DNA of 64,000 bases, taken from the NCBI GenBank assembly GCA_963921825.1, contig OY997596.1, positions 7,073,001 to 7,137,000 on the forward strand, given 5' to 3'. The notes below the pieces were generated by a model. It was not told where the DNA came from. It did no database searches and saw nothing but the letters and a program-made list of their open reading frames with translations. This document shows, piece after piece, positions 45,721 to 56,303 of the stretch. The translations under genes and the position numbers were made by a program. Each line of letters starts with the position of its first letter. Positions within the stretch are counted from its first letter, which is position 1. The DNA is from Erodium maritimum (Eukaryota; Streptophyta; Magnoliopsida; Geraniales; Geraniaceae).

Positions 45721-47223
45721 TTTTTTTATAAAGTCGAAAAATTTATTAATAAGACCGAGTCCAGAAAAGGAATCGGAATGCCCTGATTTAAGCAAGCGGG
45801 GTAAAAGAGGTCAAAAAGCCCGAATCCCGCTTATCCCAAAAACAGGAGAAACCGAACAAAACAAAACAACACAACAAAAATCTAATGAGCTGAATTTTGT
45901 CGGGCTTTATTAGACGATTTCCACAAGGCCGAAACAGGAGGCGTTTCCTTGATGGCACGTTCCCGAGTCAATGAACGAGCTCTGACGAGGTTGAAGTAGT
46001 GCGTCCTTCCACAGACTGGCCTCCTTCTTCTCTTCTTCAAACTCGGCTTCTACCTGAACTTTCGGACCGGCTTGAATCTCCAAAGCCTTGTCCTCAAAAG
46101 ACAATGAAATGGAACAGCCTAATGCTGCATTACGGGCCTTACCATTTGAGCCCATAACCGAAGACAAGGACTGATCGTCTTCCTTAACATCGGACGCCTA
46201 CGTTACTTGAAGCTCACATAACTGGTTGTCATCCCTAAAATCACGGGATTGATTGCAATCCCGGATTGCAGGAAATCCTATCGATTCACAAGTCTCAGAA
46301 TCCAGGCCAAATTTCGATAATAGATTCGAATCGCACAAAAATCGGCACAGACAGTTAACAAACTCAATTCGACCAAACTCTGATGAGGGAACTTGAACCG
46401 GTCTCCGATCAACGTTCAACAGGAAAAACACCACTAGGCTCCTCGAGGAGCTCTCTACCATGCTAACATCTCATCTCGCCTCTCCCTTCTCCTTCAGATT
46501 GACACTTACCGATTTCGTTAAAACAAGGTCATTGATGCTCTGTTTCAGCGAGCCTAAACCTTTCACTGGAAAAGGCTTCCGTTTTGGCCGAGCCAAGGCC
46601 ACAAACATCTTGAATCCATTGAACATGAATCCATTAAACACCTCAATAGCCTTCTGAGCGGAACTGGGTACTTTGAAATCAACAAAACCGAAATAACAAC
46701 CCTTTCTGTTCGCCCTTTTAAGAACAATGGCTGAAACCATATCACCAAATCCTCCAAAAGTGTTACGAATCCAGTCATCGTTTGCAGTATAAGGCAAGTT
46801 ATACACGAATACCTTTGTACCCAAAGCCTTTTTGGACGTCGCAACATCTGAATGAATCCTAGTAAACGGATCAGATTTTGTTTGAACTTCGCATCTGACA
46901 ACAGAATCATCTAAAATTGAGACCTCCTTGGGCAATGCATCCTCCTCTGGTTTGGATGGGTCACAGAACACTTCCTCTATAAAAACATCGGCTACAGTTG
47001 CAACTTGTTTTTTCCGAGCTGGACGAGATGTCGGATCACACAAGGCTCAATCCCTCACAATCAGCCGAGAAACACTGCAAACCGCACAGAATCGAGAGAT
47101 CGACCTCAAGAAACACAAACCACATACATCACAAAAGCGGGCCATTTGATTTTTTATCTTACCAAGCTTGAGATCGTTTCTCTTCATTTCATTCCAATTA
47201 TTCTGCTTAATTTATTAATCAAC
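45721..47223 (-). mobile_element. RRM-type ORF1-only retroposon with 17-bp TSD
   Basis: A 1503-bp minus-strand insertion is flanked by a perfect 17-bp repeat AAACTTAGCAGAAATAT (45704-45720 and 47224-47240). It starts on the plus strand with poly(T), so the transcript ended in poly(A). It contains one RRM protein gene and a downstream region related to the RRM fragment at 56304-57628 (shared 'LWKD/TWKE' motif), but no endonuclease or reverse transcriptase. This fits an ORF1-only derivative moved by LINE machinery in trans. Confidence 0.88.
46198..47043 (-). pseudogene. RRM protein, LINE ORF1 type
   Basis: An RNA-recognition-motif protein lies in the retroposon. In the 190-codon frame at 46471-47043, RNP2 is VFVYNL (residues 78-83) and RNP1 is KGCYFGFV (114-121). 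The acidic N-terminal part and basic end (ARPKRKPFPVKGLG) fit an RNA-binding ORF1. No ATG was found at the 5' end of the frame (a stop lies upstream), and the C-terminal half continues in broken frames at 46198-46461 and 45910-46167. Some plant L1-like elements carry an RRM in ORF1; a captured host splicing-factor-like gene is the alternative. Confidence 0.7.
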
Positions 47224-47240
47224 AAACTTAGCAGAAATAT

Positions 47241-48434
47241 GCATACTCTTGATTGCATCTAGAAAAAGAATATTGATTTCTAACTTTTTGAACATGTAGC
47301 AAAAATAGGGTATGAAAGAGATGGAGTTCGATTTTATGAATCAACCACATACTCCCTTACCTTCTTACATGTGGTGTGCTCTCTTCCTTATAGCTCTTTT
47401 GTGCCTTCTTACTCTTCCTCTTGAATTTGCTCTGTAGAGATTTCTTCTATAGGCTATTTATCAAGTTCTTTATTTCTCAATCATGCCACCTTGTCACTCC
47501 TAGTAATTACTGCATGCACATTTTCCCTAGGGTTCTTTTCCATGGCGCTACGTAAAGATCCTGGAAATCTTGAGTGTAAAATAGTGAATATCTTCCCCAT
47601 CTGAGCCTGCATTGTCTTTAGAGCAGAATCTGTTTCCTCTTGCTTCTTAAGCGTATGCATCAACAACTTGTAGTTCCATTCTTGCTTTCTTGCCTCTACA
47701 TCCTGTCTTTACATCATTCTAGGTATAAGATCCATGGATGAAGGTTCTGGAGGTTGTGGGCTCGGTTGAGGTTTTTGAGGTTGTGGGCTCGATTGAGGTT
47801 TTTGAGGTTGTGGGCTCGATTGAGGTTTTTGAGGTTGTGGATATCATTTTGTTGGCCTTGGTTTAAAGATATTTGATTAAATCCAAGAGGTGCTGAATTT
47901 TGACTCTTTTGATTTTGAACCCATCCCCATCTGAAGTTTGGATGATCATGCGAACTAGGGTTATAAGTACTAGAATAAGGGTCATATCTTCTTCCTTGGT
48001 TGTTGTTGCTAACATAATTATCACTTTAAGGGGATAGATTATGCATTTCATCAATACAATCCAAGGGGTGATGTTGTTATGAGTGAACATGTAGCCTCTC
48101 AATCTTAGCACTCATCACTCTCATCATCTCCATAACTTGACTCATATCTGCTGAGGATGAGATTGAGTTGACTGCACCAGTAGGTCCTCTCAAAGTTTCA
48201 ATCATTGTTAGACAAAATCACCTCTAGATCTTCGAGCACTCTTCTAGTGTGTGGTTGTTGAAGGAACCACCTGATGACGCATTCAACTCTGATTGACTTG
48301 TTGGTCCTAGACCTATATAAAAAAATTGCATTTGTAGCCGCAACTCCAAGATAGTGTTAGGGCACTTGCTTATCATCCATTGAAATATCTCCCAAGCTTT
48401 AGCTAATGACCCCATACTTTCATGATTGAAGTTC
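47241..48434 (-). pseudogene. Athila-like gag, C-terminal part
   Basis: Minus-strand sequence between the RRM-type retroposon and the Copia insertion holds the distal half of gag. At 48224-48415 it reads SLAKAWEIFQWMISKCPN and LQMQFFYIGLGPTSQSEL, a typical Athila gag block. Further on there is a Pro/Gln-rich stretch (47750-47845) and coiled-coil-like KKQEETDSALKTMQAQM (47481-47666). The frame is broken many times. Confidence 0.75.
47750..47845 (-). repeat. 27-bp tandem repeat in gag
   Basis: About three and a half copies of a 27-bp unit (plus strand 'gaggttgtgggctcgattga' then 'ggttttt'). On the minus strand it encodes a nine-residue PQPQKPQSS-like repeat, so it expanded in frame within the gag linker. 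Confidence 0.85.
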
Positions 48435-48439
48435 TCTTG

Positions 48440-49491
48440 TGTTAGCGATAATATATATCTAGAGTTTTAATCCAATCAAACTCTAGATAGATATGTTTCG
48501 ACACTCTGGCGGTATGTTTCTGTCTCAGCAGAAGTACACTGATGACATTATTGCTCGTGCTGGTATGACTTCCTGCTCCCCATTAGCCATGCTTGTTGAC
48601 ACTTAGAGAAAGCTCAGCTCTACTGAGAGTCCAATCTTTGAGGATCCCACTCTTTACCGTAGTCTTGCGGGGGCGCTCCAGTATCTCACTTTTACTCGTC
48701 CAGACATATCATATGCAGTGCAACGGATATGTCTTCATATGCATGATCCCCGTGTTCGTCATATGGGAGCCCTTAAGCGTATCATTCGCTATCTTCAGGG
48801 TACCCGACACCTCAGACTTCATATCTACTCTTCTTCTGGGTCTGATCTTATCGCCTACAGTGATGCTGATTGGGCTGGTTGTCTTGACACTCGTCGCTCC
48901 ACTTCTAGTTTCTGCGTATTTTTTAGTGATAACCTGGTCTCGTGGTCTTCCAAGCGCCAACCCACTTTGTCACGCTCCAGCACTGAGGCTGAGTACCGCC
49001 GTGTGGCCAATGTGGTGTCCGAATCTTGCTGGCTTCGTAATCTTCTTCTTGAGTTTCATTGTCCTCTCTCCCGAGCTACTTTGGTCTATTGTGACAATGC
49101 CAGTGCCATTTATTTGTCTGGGAACCCGGTGCAACATCAACGCACCAAACATATTGAGCTTGACATACACTTCGTTCAAGAAAAGGTTGCCAAAGGTCAT
49201 GTACGCGTCCTACACGTCCCTTCCCGCTCTCAGATTGCCGATGTCTTCACCAAAGGGCTACCTCGGGTCTTATTTCTCGATTTCAGATCAGCCTGAACGT
49301 CCGTGATCCTCCCGCTCAGACTGTAAGGGCGTGTTAGCGATAATATCTATCTAGAGTTTAAATCCAATCAAACTCTAGGATAGAATTGTTTTTTAGTATA
49401 TTTGTATAGTTTGAATTCACTAAGCCTATCTGTAACTATTGATATATACCCTGCTAAATCAATAAAGACGGCAAGGAATTTAACTCCAACA
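48440..49491 (+). mobile_element. Internally deleted Copia element with TSD
   Basis: A 1052-bp element is flanked by a perfect 5-bp duplication TCTTG (48435-48439 and 49492-49496). The 3' LTR is 49332-49491 (160 bp, TGTTAGCGATAATATCTAT to CCAACA). At the 5' end only about 50-60 bp of LTR remain (from 48440) before reverse transcriptase sequence begins, so a deletion runs from within the 5' LTR into pol. It sits inside the Athila-like gag: joining the flanks restores continuous gag sequence. The short LTR and RNase H style suggest the Ale/Retrofit group. Confidence 0.9.
48496..49296 (+). pseudogene. Copia reverse transcriptase end and RNase H
   Basis: The frame starts at the last part of reverse transcriptase (LSQQKYTDDIIARAGM, YRSLAGALQYLTFTRPDISY). 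RNase H follows, with DADWAGCLDTRRSTSSFCVF, SRSSTEAEYR, VYCDNASAIYLSGNPV, KHIELDIHFVQEKV and QIADVFTKGLP. The catalytic Asp (SDADWAG), Glu (STEAEYR) and Asp (YCDNASA) of RNase H are present. One stop lies near 48604. Copia RNase H removes the RNA strand during cDNA synthesis; without the rest of pol this copy is dead. Confidence 0.92.
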
Positions 49492-49496
49492 TCTTG

Positions 49497-50060
49497 GAAC
49501 TCAACTCTTTAGTTTTCCTCGGTGAGAAAAATCTTGATAGAAATTTTTTGTGCCAAATCATCTCAGGTCCTTTTAGCATGGTGAGGCAAGTAACGGATCC
49601 ATTCACATGTTGCATCTCTTAAGGAGAATGAGAACAACCTCAATATGATGACATCATCTGAGACTATTGTACTCAAAAGTAGAGCAAACTTAAAGAAACT
49701 TGGTTAGGTGCAATGATGGGTCTAGATTTGTAGAGGTGATCCCGCTGAATGCAGGTTGCTAAAGTAGGTAGATAAAGGAGGTCTTAACTTGAACTGTTGA
49801 GTTGCAACCGATGGTTCCTAAATGCTCGGATGTAATCTATTGGTATGAAGTGTACCGAACTCGCACGTGAGCCTTCATGGTCTTTCTTTCTCTTGAGCGT
49901 GTTGACCTGCATTTACAACCCGTCTATCTACATCAAGTCTTAGTGGGTCGTCCATAGTCTACACTTCTTTAGCTTCCTTAGAGTCTTTCCTCAATGCTCT
50001 GAATCTCAACTCCACCTCTCTTAAATCTACATCACTAAGCAATCCACTTGGAGAATATTT
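49497..50060 (-). pseudogene. Athila-like gag, N-terminal part
   Basis: Minus-strand sequence upstream of the Copia insertion continues gag: FSFSLRDATCEW and DDLAQKISIKIF (about 49510-49640) are recognisable in the family. The start is not identifiable and the frame has several stops. Confidence 0.65.
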
Positions 50061-50100
50061 AACAATATTCGTATCTATCAGACGACTTTGAATCAATTAC

Positions 50101-50716
50101 GTAGATCAACCTCTTCACCTTATATCTTGAAAAATAGCCTCATTATGTGCGGCTTTCCTTCTTCTTCTTTTTGTATTTCATTTCAGTATAGGCCCTATTT
50201 ATCATGCAATGATGTTAATACCCTTACTAAAATTTACCCAAAGATTACTTTTTCCTCCCTACCCTTAGCTTTTCAAGTTTACTTACTTATTTCATTAACT
50301 TATCTTTCATCGCACGGAATTAAATTTATCCCCAACTCGCTCTCTTCGGTTATATGTTGAAACTCAGATCCACACGTGAAGCTCAACACTATACAATTTG
50401 CAAAATTTCTATCCTACTTCTTGTCCAATCTCATGTAGCTTTCACTTCAAGATACGTTGATACGTTAATTAATAATGTGTAGATTTATATTTTGGGTTTT
50501 ACATCACGCAAATCAAATTTTCCCAAACTCTCTTCTTCTTCAACTCAAACTTAGACCCACGCTCGACCACGCAAGTTCATTGAAATGGGCGTGACACGGA
50601 TTCTGGAAATTCATCATATCTTAAGTAAAGACCTCCGGTTTGAATGTAAGATCACAATAAAATGACAATGGACGGAATTTTCAAATTTCATCGAACCTAA
50701 ACTAGGTGAGGCAAAC
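50101..50716. other. Spacer, no feature seen
   Basis: This AT-rich sequence may include the Athila-like 5' leader. No primer-binding site or LTR end could be supported. Confidence 0.4.
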
Positions 50717-52119
50717 ATGAAATTATTTCGAGAACATACTCCATTTGGGAACTTGCCAAAAGCATCGAATCATGTCGACCATAATACCCAATTGATGTGG
50801 GAACTTCTTGTTCGACAAGACGATATCACTAGAAAGTCAGAGGTTTGGTTTGTTATGAACGGGGTACTAGTGAGACTCTCTTTAGTAGGGTATGCTCTAA
50901 TCACTGGTTTGCTTTTCCATGAACCGACCGGTGATTATATGGTTTTAGGTGAGAGGTCATCCTTCTTGGACAGACACTAGGGAGATAAATCGGGAGGAGT
51001 GAGCAGAGGTGACTTGGTGAAGAAATTGGATGAGCTGGTTAATGATCAAGCACTACATTCCCGGAATGATGATAATTGGGAAATCGTGAAACTGACAATG
51101 CTCTTGTTCGTTTAAGACGTGTTGTTGCCCGGTGACACAACAAGTATGGTCTTCCCGAAATTGTGGTTTTGGTTGGTTGACGACAAGGAAAGTTTTAACA
51201 CATACCCTTGGAGTTATGTTTCCTTTCACTATCTACTCAATAAAATTCATATTAAGGACTTGAAGGCTAAAGTAGACATGGTTCAAGAAAGAAAATTCAA
51301 TCAGAGTTTTTTCACGTAATCCTATTTTGTCGTTCGATTAATAATCAAAGTGTCCTTCATGATATTTTTTGGAAAATTTAACTTTTTTGTTTACATGTAG
51401 CTTCTTACCATTCGGCCACTTTTATGCATGTCGATATTGGCGTTGGAATGTGTGTCATCGTTTTCGAAAGTGTATGTAGATCCATGTGGTACCGCAACTT
51501 TTCCCAGGATTGGTAGATGGGAGACAACTTGATCTATCTAAGGAGGTTATAAATTTAATTACACGTAAAATGGTATACAAACCTGAAAAATAAATTAGGC
51601 ATATATTTTTTATACACATTTTTTGTTTTTTGTGGTTAAGGTATTAGAACCATCATTTCCCCTTGTCCAAATGAAAAGGGAATTGGTTACATTCAAAGAA
51701 TTTCATTGTCGAAAGAGGCCAAAAAATAAGTAGCATTGGAAGTTATGGTACGATCCCTAACTGAATAAGGTTGTATCAGGTGGGATGGTGATGAAGAATT
51801 TGATGTTGAGGAAGAGGATGATAACACTAGCCAGCATCCTGTTAATGTTCAGTTTTCAAGTGTTCAAAAGAAATTCCTTCGTCAACAAGTGAAAAGTGTT
51901 CATGATGAAATTGATATTGTTTGGGCAGATGTCAATGATATGAAGGTAGATGTCAATTTTTTGCGGTTGGAAATAAATTATAAGCATATTGAGATCAAGA
52001 AGATCTTGAATTCTCTTTGCAACTGCCCCCATGAGCCTACCGAACACAACGGTATCAACATACAGCACCAACATCAATCTTCTTTATCCTTATTAGGGTA
52101 TAGAACAATAAATGCGTGA
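50717..52119 (+). pseudogene. DUF1985-type gene fragment
   Basis: The plus strand encodes a degenerate DUF1985 protein, a plant domain often found in fusion with Ulp1-like proteases and in genes spread by transposons. The first block (50717-50980) has ELLVRQDDITRKSEVWFVMN and YALITGLLFHEPTGDYMVLG. The second (51119-51319) has PKLWFWLVDDKESFNTYPWS. A third region (about 51420-51530) has the LALECVS and PRIGRWE landmarks in other frames. A charged, helical-looking block follows at 51889-52119. Stops and frameshifts occur between blocks. No Ulp1 protease domain was seen. It could be a dead host-like gene or a captured copy. Confidence 0.65.
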
Positions 52120-52438
52120 TTATAGGAATATTATTTCGATGCCATCATTCTGAAACTATTTTAGTTGCTACAAATATATTTGTCTTTCGAGTGTTTTATG
52201 ATGCAATCGAGGTTCAAATACTTATCACTAGGGATCATTTCTGAAAATAACACGTTATGCGGTGATTTGTAAAATTTTAAACGGTAAACTTATAATTTGT
52301 TGACAAATTGATACATAGTGGAGCAACAAGCAAAACAGTTACTGCAATGTCTCAGAAGTCGAGAGAAAATAATTGGGGGTGTGGGGAACGTGGTGTATCG
52401 GCCTTAATAAGTCACGTGCCTCGACTTAATAAAATTAG

Positions 52439-53959
52439 GGCAAATTTCACCTCAATACCCTAACTATCGGTTTATTTCACCTCAATACCCTAACTAATTT
52501 TCGTGGCACCTCAATACCCTAAAATTGCATTTTCCGTCACTTTGATATCTGTCGTTAGTTTCAGTCAATTTTCCATCCATTTTTCCATCCAAACACCTAA
52601 AAAGTCCAAAATACCCCTCACTACCCTACAAATTTTCAAACCCATGCCATTGAATTTCAAAAACTATTTTCTTTTATTTATTTTATAAAATCAGTTTTTT
52701 ATTTTATACAAATTAGATTTTATTTTTTTTAAATCATTTTGTGTTTAAAAAAAATCAGAATTCACTTAAGAAAATCATATTTTAATTATTACAAATCAAT
52801 TTTAATTATTACAAATCAATTTTAATTATTCAAAATCAGTTTTAATTATTCAAAATCAGTTTTAATTATTACAAAATCAATATTAATTATTAAAAATCAG
52901 TTTTAATTATTCAAAATCAGTTTTAGTTATTAAAAATCAGTTTTAATTATTCAAAATCATTTTTAATAGTCAAATCTTATTAAATTCGTTTTTTTTTCAA
53001 TTTGCTACCCTTCTTCAACATCAGAACACTAGCTAATTTTGTTTTCCAATTCACTACCCTTATTTTTTTATTCAGTTTTACTCTTCGTCTTCTTCCCAAT
53101 TTTCTGAACCAGTTCAATTTTAAGAACATCAACAAAGAAAATCGAAAAATTGGATCTTAAAATTTGACATTTCCATATTCCCCAGCCACAAATTAGATTC
53201 AACATATGCTCTAAAGATATGGATTCAACAAATTAGGATTTAAATATTTACAAAAGAAATTAAAAAAATAGAAGACATCATCTTTTTCTCTGTGAGAACC
53301 AGATCTGGTTTTGAAGGCTTACAGATATGGCTCAAAAATATGAAGATGAGGGCGTGAGAGGCTTCACTACCCTCAGTTATGGCACAACCCCCCCCCCTAA
53401 AAAAAATCCCCTAGATCTGGCACAAACGAACAGATTCGAGAGAGAACTCGAGAAGGGTGAGAGAAGAAGCCTGAGTCGTGGATGTCGCGTCGCCGCCGTG
53501 AGCTCGAGCTCGCCGTGGACGTCGCCGTCGCTGTCGCCGTGATGCTTCATCTCTAGAGCATGAACCACCTTGGGTAATTTAGGGGGGGTTGATTTTGGAG
53601 AGATAAGGGTGAGGTTTGATTTTGGAGAGATAAAGCGTGAGGTTTGATTTTGAAGAGATAAGGTGAGGTTTGATTTTGGAGAGATAAGGTTTGATAAAGT
53701 TTGGAGAGATGAGAGGATGAGGGTATGAATGTGAGGGGTTAGGGTTATAAGAGAACAAGGGTAAAAATGGAATTTAAAAAAAAAATTAAGGTCATGTGCG
53801 AAGCACATGACTATTTTCCATCCAAAATGGATGGAAAGTTGACGGTAGGTACTAAAGTGACGGAAAATGTAATTCTAGGGTATTGAGGTGCCACGAAAAT
53901 TAGTTAGGGTATTGAGGTGAAATAAACCGATAGTTAGGGTATTGAGGTGGAATTTGCCC
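52439..53959. mobile_element. Mutator-like hairpin element (1521 bp)
   Basis: The inverted ends begin GGGCAAATTTCACCTCAATA at the left and GGGCAAATTCCACCTCAATA reading inward from the right, and extend over about 100 bp. Each contains three copies of 'CACCTCAATACCCTAACT'. The 9-bp duplication is ATAAAATTA (52430-52438) versus AAAAAATTA (53960-53968), one mismatch. The interior has an AT-rich array (52780-52980), a GC-rich patch near 53460-53540 and a palindrome around 'gtcatgtgcgaagcacatgac' shared in part with 39496-39939. No transposase is encoded. Confidence 0.88.
52780..52980. repeat. AT-rich 17-18-bp tandem array
   Basis: About ten copies of 'ttttaattattcaaaatcag' with small variations lie in the Mutator-like element. 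The 'aaaatcagttttaa' core matches, as its complement, the 'aaaaactgatttt' phrase in the hairpins at 14133 and 25493. Confidence 0.8.
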
Positions 53960-54298
53960 AAAAAATTATGACCATCTTGTTGACTCGATTCATCCTAGTC
54001 GAGTCAACGAATTTTGGTGCATACACTGTCCATAAATGTCGAATCAACGTATTGTAGACCAACTAATTAGCTACATCTAAATGTTAATTTGGATAGCTAA
54101 CTGTACATTATGTAATTCACTACCTAACTTCCTATGAAGGCTGGACAATACATTAATATCACAAATTAAACCCTTGATAATACAACTCTCAACCAAAGAA
54201 CCATCTTATAAATTAGATCAAGAAAGCTCAACACTAAACCAAAACCACTATGTTATACCTTGTACATATATGATGTGGTGCTCCCTAACAAATTATAT

Positions 54299-55985
54299 TG
54301 TTGGTTTTATGCCCTAGGACAAGTCACACCCTATACTACATCATTTGAGTTAATAATAGTTGGCAAATGTATTATTATCATTAAGTTGTAATGTTAGTGA
54401 AATTGTGAATGAATTACTTCCTGTAAGTATTAGGGATCATTTCCTTGATAGTAGAACTTTTATAGACAAAGGATTAAATTCATTCACTCGTCCTTAGTCT
54501 AGCCGATAGTTAGAGCTGGTGTGATTTTGACGAGAAGATAATTTTTTACTGATCATGCATATAGAGATACGAGTCAAAGTCACAAATGCCAAAGGGTTTG
54601 ACATTAGACGACCCACCTTGAGAATACTCCATAGAAAAGAGACAAGAGTATATCTCAAATACTTAAGTAGTTCTTAGTCCTACAACCATGACATCACCAT
54701 GTGATATGCATGATGCGGATTCATGCCTAGACATAACTAAACGATATTCCTAAAACGATGGTTATATATGTTATGCTCAGATATGGATACACACATGTGA
54801 GACATATGGGTGATGGTCATAGGGACTTGTCACTTTTACTTATACAAGTTAGATGTCATTCAAAAGGCCGATCTTGATGAGTATGAGGTTTGTAAAAGAA
54901 GCATAGCCATGCGTGCGATTTGTCTCATACATTCCTCACTCACGATCAAGAGAACTTGTAGACTGAATAGAAAGGGTGGCGATTCTATGCCTTTGTTCAG
55001 TCATGACATCGCCAAACGGCAAGAGGATAAATTACTCATGGTAACATTACTTGACAAAGAAAGTCATAAATTATATGGTTAAATACGTTTACCTACACTA
55101 ACGTATACATGTATTACAAAGCACACTCTTAACACCTGGAAATTACAGATATCTACACTAACCTTTATATATTTTCAAGAGTTTAACATATACTTACACT
55201 AATTTATCTATTAAATTTACAGATGCTTACACTAACCTACATACAAAATGTAAAGGTTAGGGTAGGTATGTGTAATTTCCAAAGGTTAGTGTGTGCATGA
55301 GTATTACGTGTATTCGTTAGTGTAGGTAAATGTAATTAACCCTTAATTCTATGACTTGGGTGGTCATGGGCCTTGTTAGGAGTTACCCATGACTTGTGAA
55401 TGAAACGTTTATTTCATTTCATTACCAACGTCATATGAATCCTAAAGTGTCATACACATAGAGAAACACTAAAACGAAGTGAACGGAATGTATTAATGAT
55501 TAAACAAATTGTTGAGATAAATATATAATGATATAATACATCCCTTTTATTTAATCCTACACTCAGAAGACAAGAAAAATATTTGTATTTAATTATTATA
55601 GTATAATAATTAAATGAAACAAATAAAGGGCCAAATATATAAGGGCTTGGGCTGTAGGGGTTCGACCAACCCAACAATAACTATATATTTGTAATGTTTA
55701 TTTATTTAAAATAGAATTAAAGGAAATAAATAATGTTCTAGAAAGTCTAGAATAAGGAATACTAGTTGGATTACGTCAAAGGAAAGTAAGACACCTCCTT
55801 AAAAAAGGTTTCCTAATTCTGCTTGGATTGGTTAAGGTAAGATCAAGTCCTATAAATAAAGTACTATTGTTGGCCGAATTTCATAAGCATTGTAGCTAAA
55901 ATGTTCGGACGAAATAGAGATAAAATAGTAAGTTTCGTTCATGGGCTTCTAGCACTTAAAGATGTGGAACAAGCTTTATCTTGTG
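54299..55985 (+). repeat. LTR-like repeat starting TGTTGGTTTTATGCC
   Basis: This non-coding repeat has LTR style: a TGTTGG start and a TATA-like box at about 55851-55857 (TATAAATA), followed by leader-like sequence to about 55985. Its 54580-55000 part is homologous to 57640-58320 (inverted) and 12500-13300 (inverted), for example 'agacgacccaccttgagaat'. A MITE interrupts it at 55077-55342. The exact 3' end and a target-site duplication could not be fixed. Confidence 0.5.
55077..55342. mobile_element. MITE with reiterated CTACACTAAC motif
   Basis: The 266-bp element has inverted ends: left GGTTAAATACGTTTACCTAC and right, read inward, GGGTTAATTACATTTACCTAC, continuing into ACTAACG. A 'tacactaac' phrase recurs about four times in the left half and inverted in the right half. 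The flanks TAAATTATAT and TTAATTCTAT match at 8 of 10 positions, so a Mutator-type duplication is possible but not perfect. Confidence 0.65.
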
Positions 55986-56303
55986 GATATTGTTAGAGAG
56001 CAAACACTTGAATAGTACTCCGTCTGGCCTCCTCTCCATCTCAAAGGATATTAAATCTTACAAAGACCAATTTTTATGCATCTGGAATGATGATTGAAAG
56101 GAGATGGATCTCTATGTATCTGTAGCAACAATAAGTCAAGTTTCAACAGTGACAAGGATGAGGAAGACTATGTCATTTTCCTCATTTTGTTCGGTTTTGA
56201 TCCCATCTTATGGCACCTATTGTAAGATCTACTCAGTTTTGGAGAAGGAGACGAACAAGGTTCAAACATCTCCAGCGTTCGATGGTTCAAGCAAGGAGTG
56301 AGC

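Larger units (their letters stand above)
38761..50100 (-). mobile_element. Athila-like Ty3/Gypsy element, decayed and multiply invaded
   Basis: Minus-strand gag-pol order is preserved from about 50050 (gag) to 39249 (integrase end), with a 3' non-coding part to about 38760 that includes 'aagtttggggtgagg', a likely purine tract. Domains are cut by stops, frameshifts and five insertions: a Mutator-like hairpin, a LINE-type retroposon, an hAT-like MITE, an RRM-type retroposon and a Copia element. I could not delimit a matching pair of LTRs. The Athila assignment rests on gag and pol sequence style (KCPN..LELRLQMQFFY, DFGANINLM, YGTFSYRRMPF). Confidence 0.8.

Noticed and set aside
48709..49200. 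Other frames overlapping the Copia RNase H (for example the 237-codon frame at 48593-49306)
   Set aside because: They are shadows of the RNase H frame, which alone shows catalytic motifs.
53327..53542. 71-codon frame in the Mutator-like element as captured gene
   Set aside because: It is short, broken around it, and without a recognisable domain; base composition alone is not enough.
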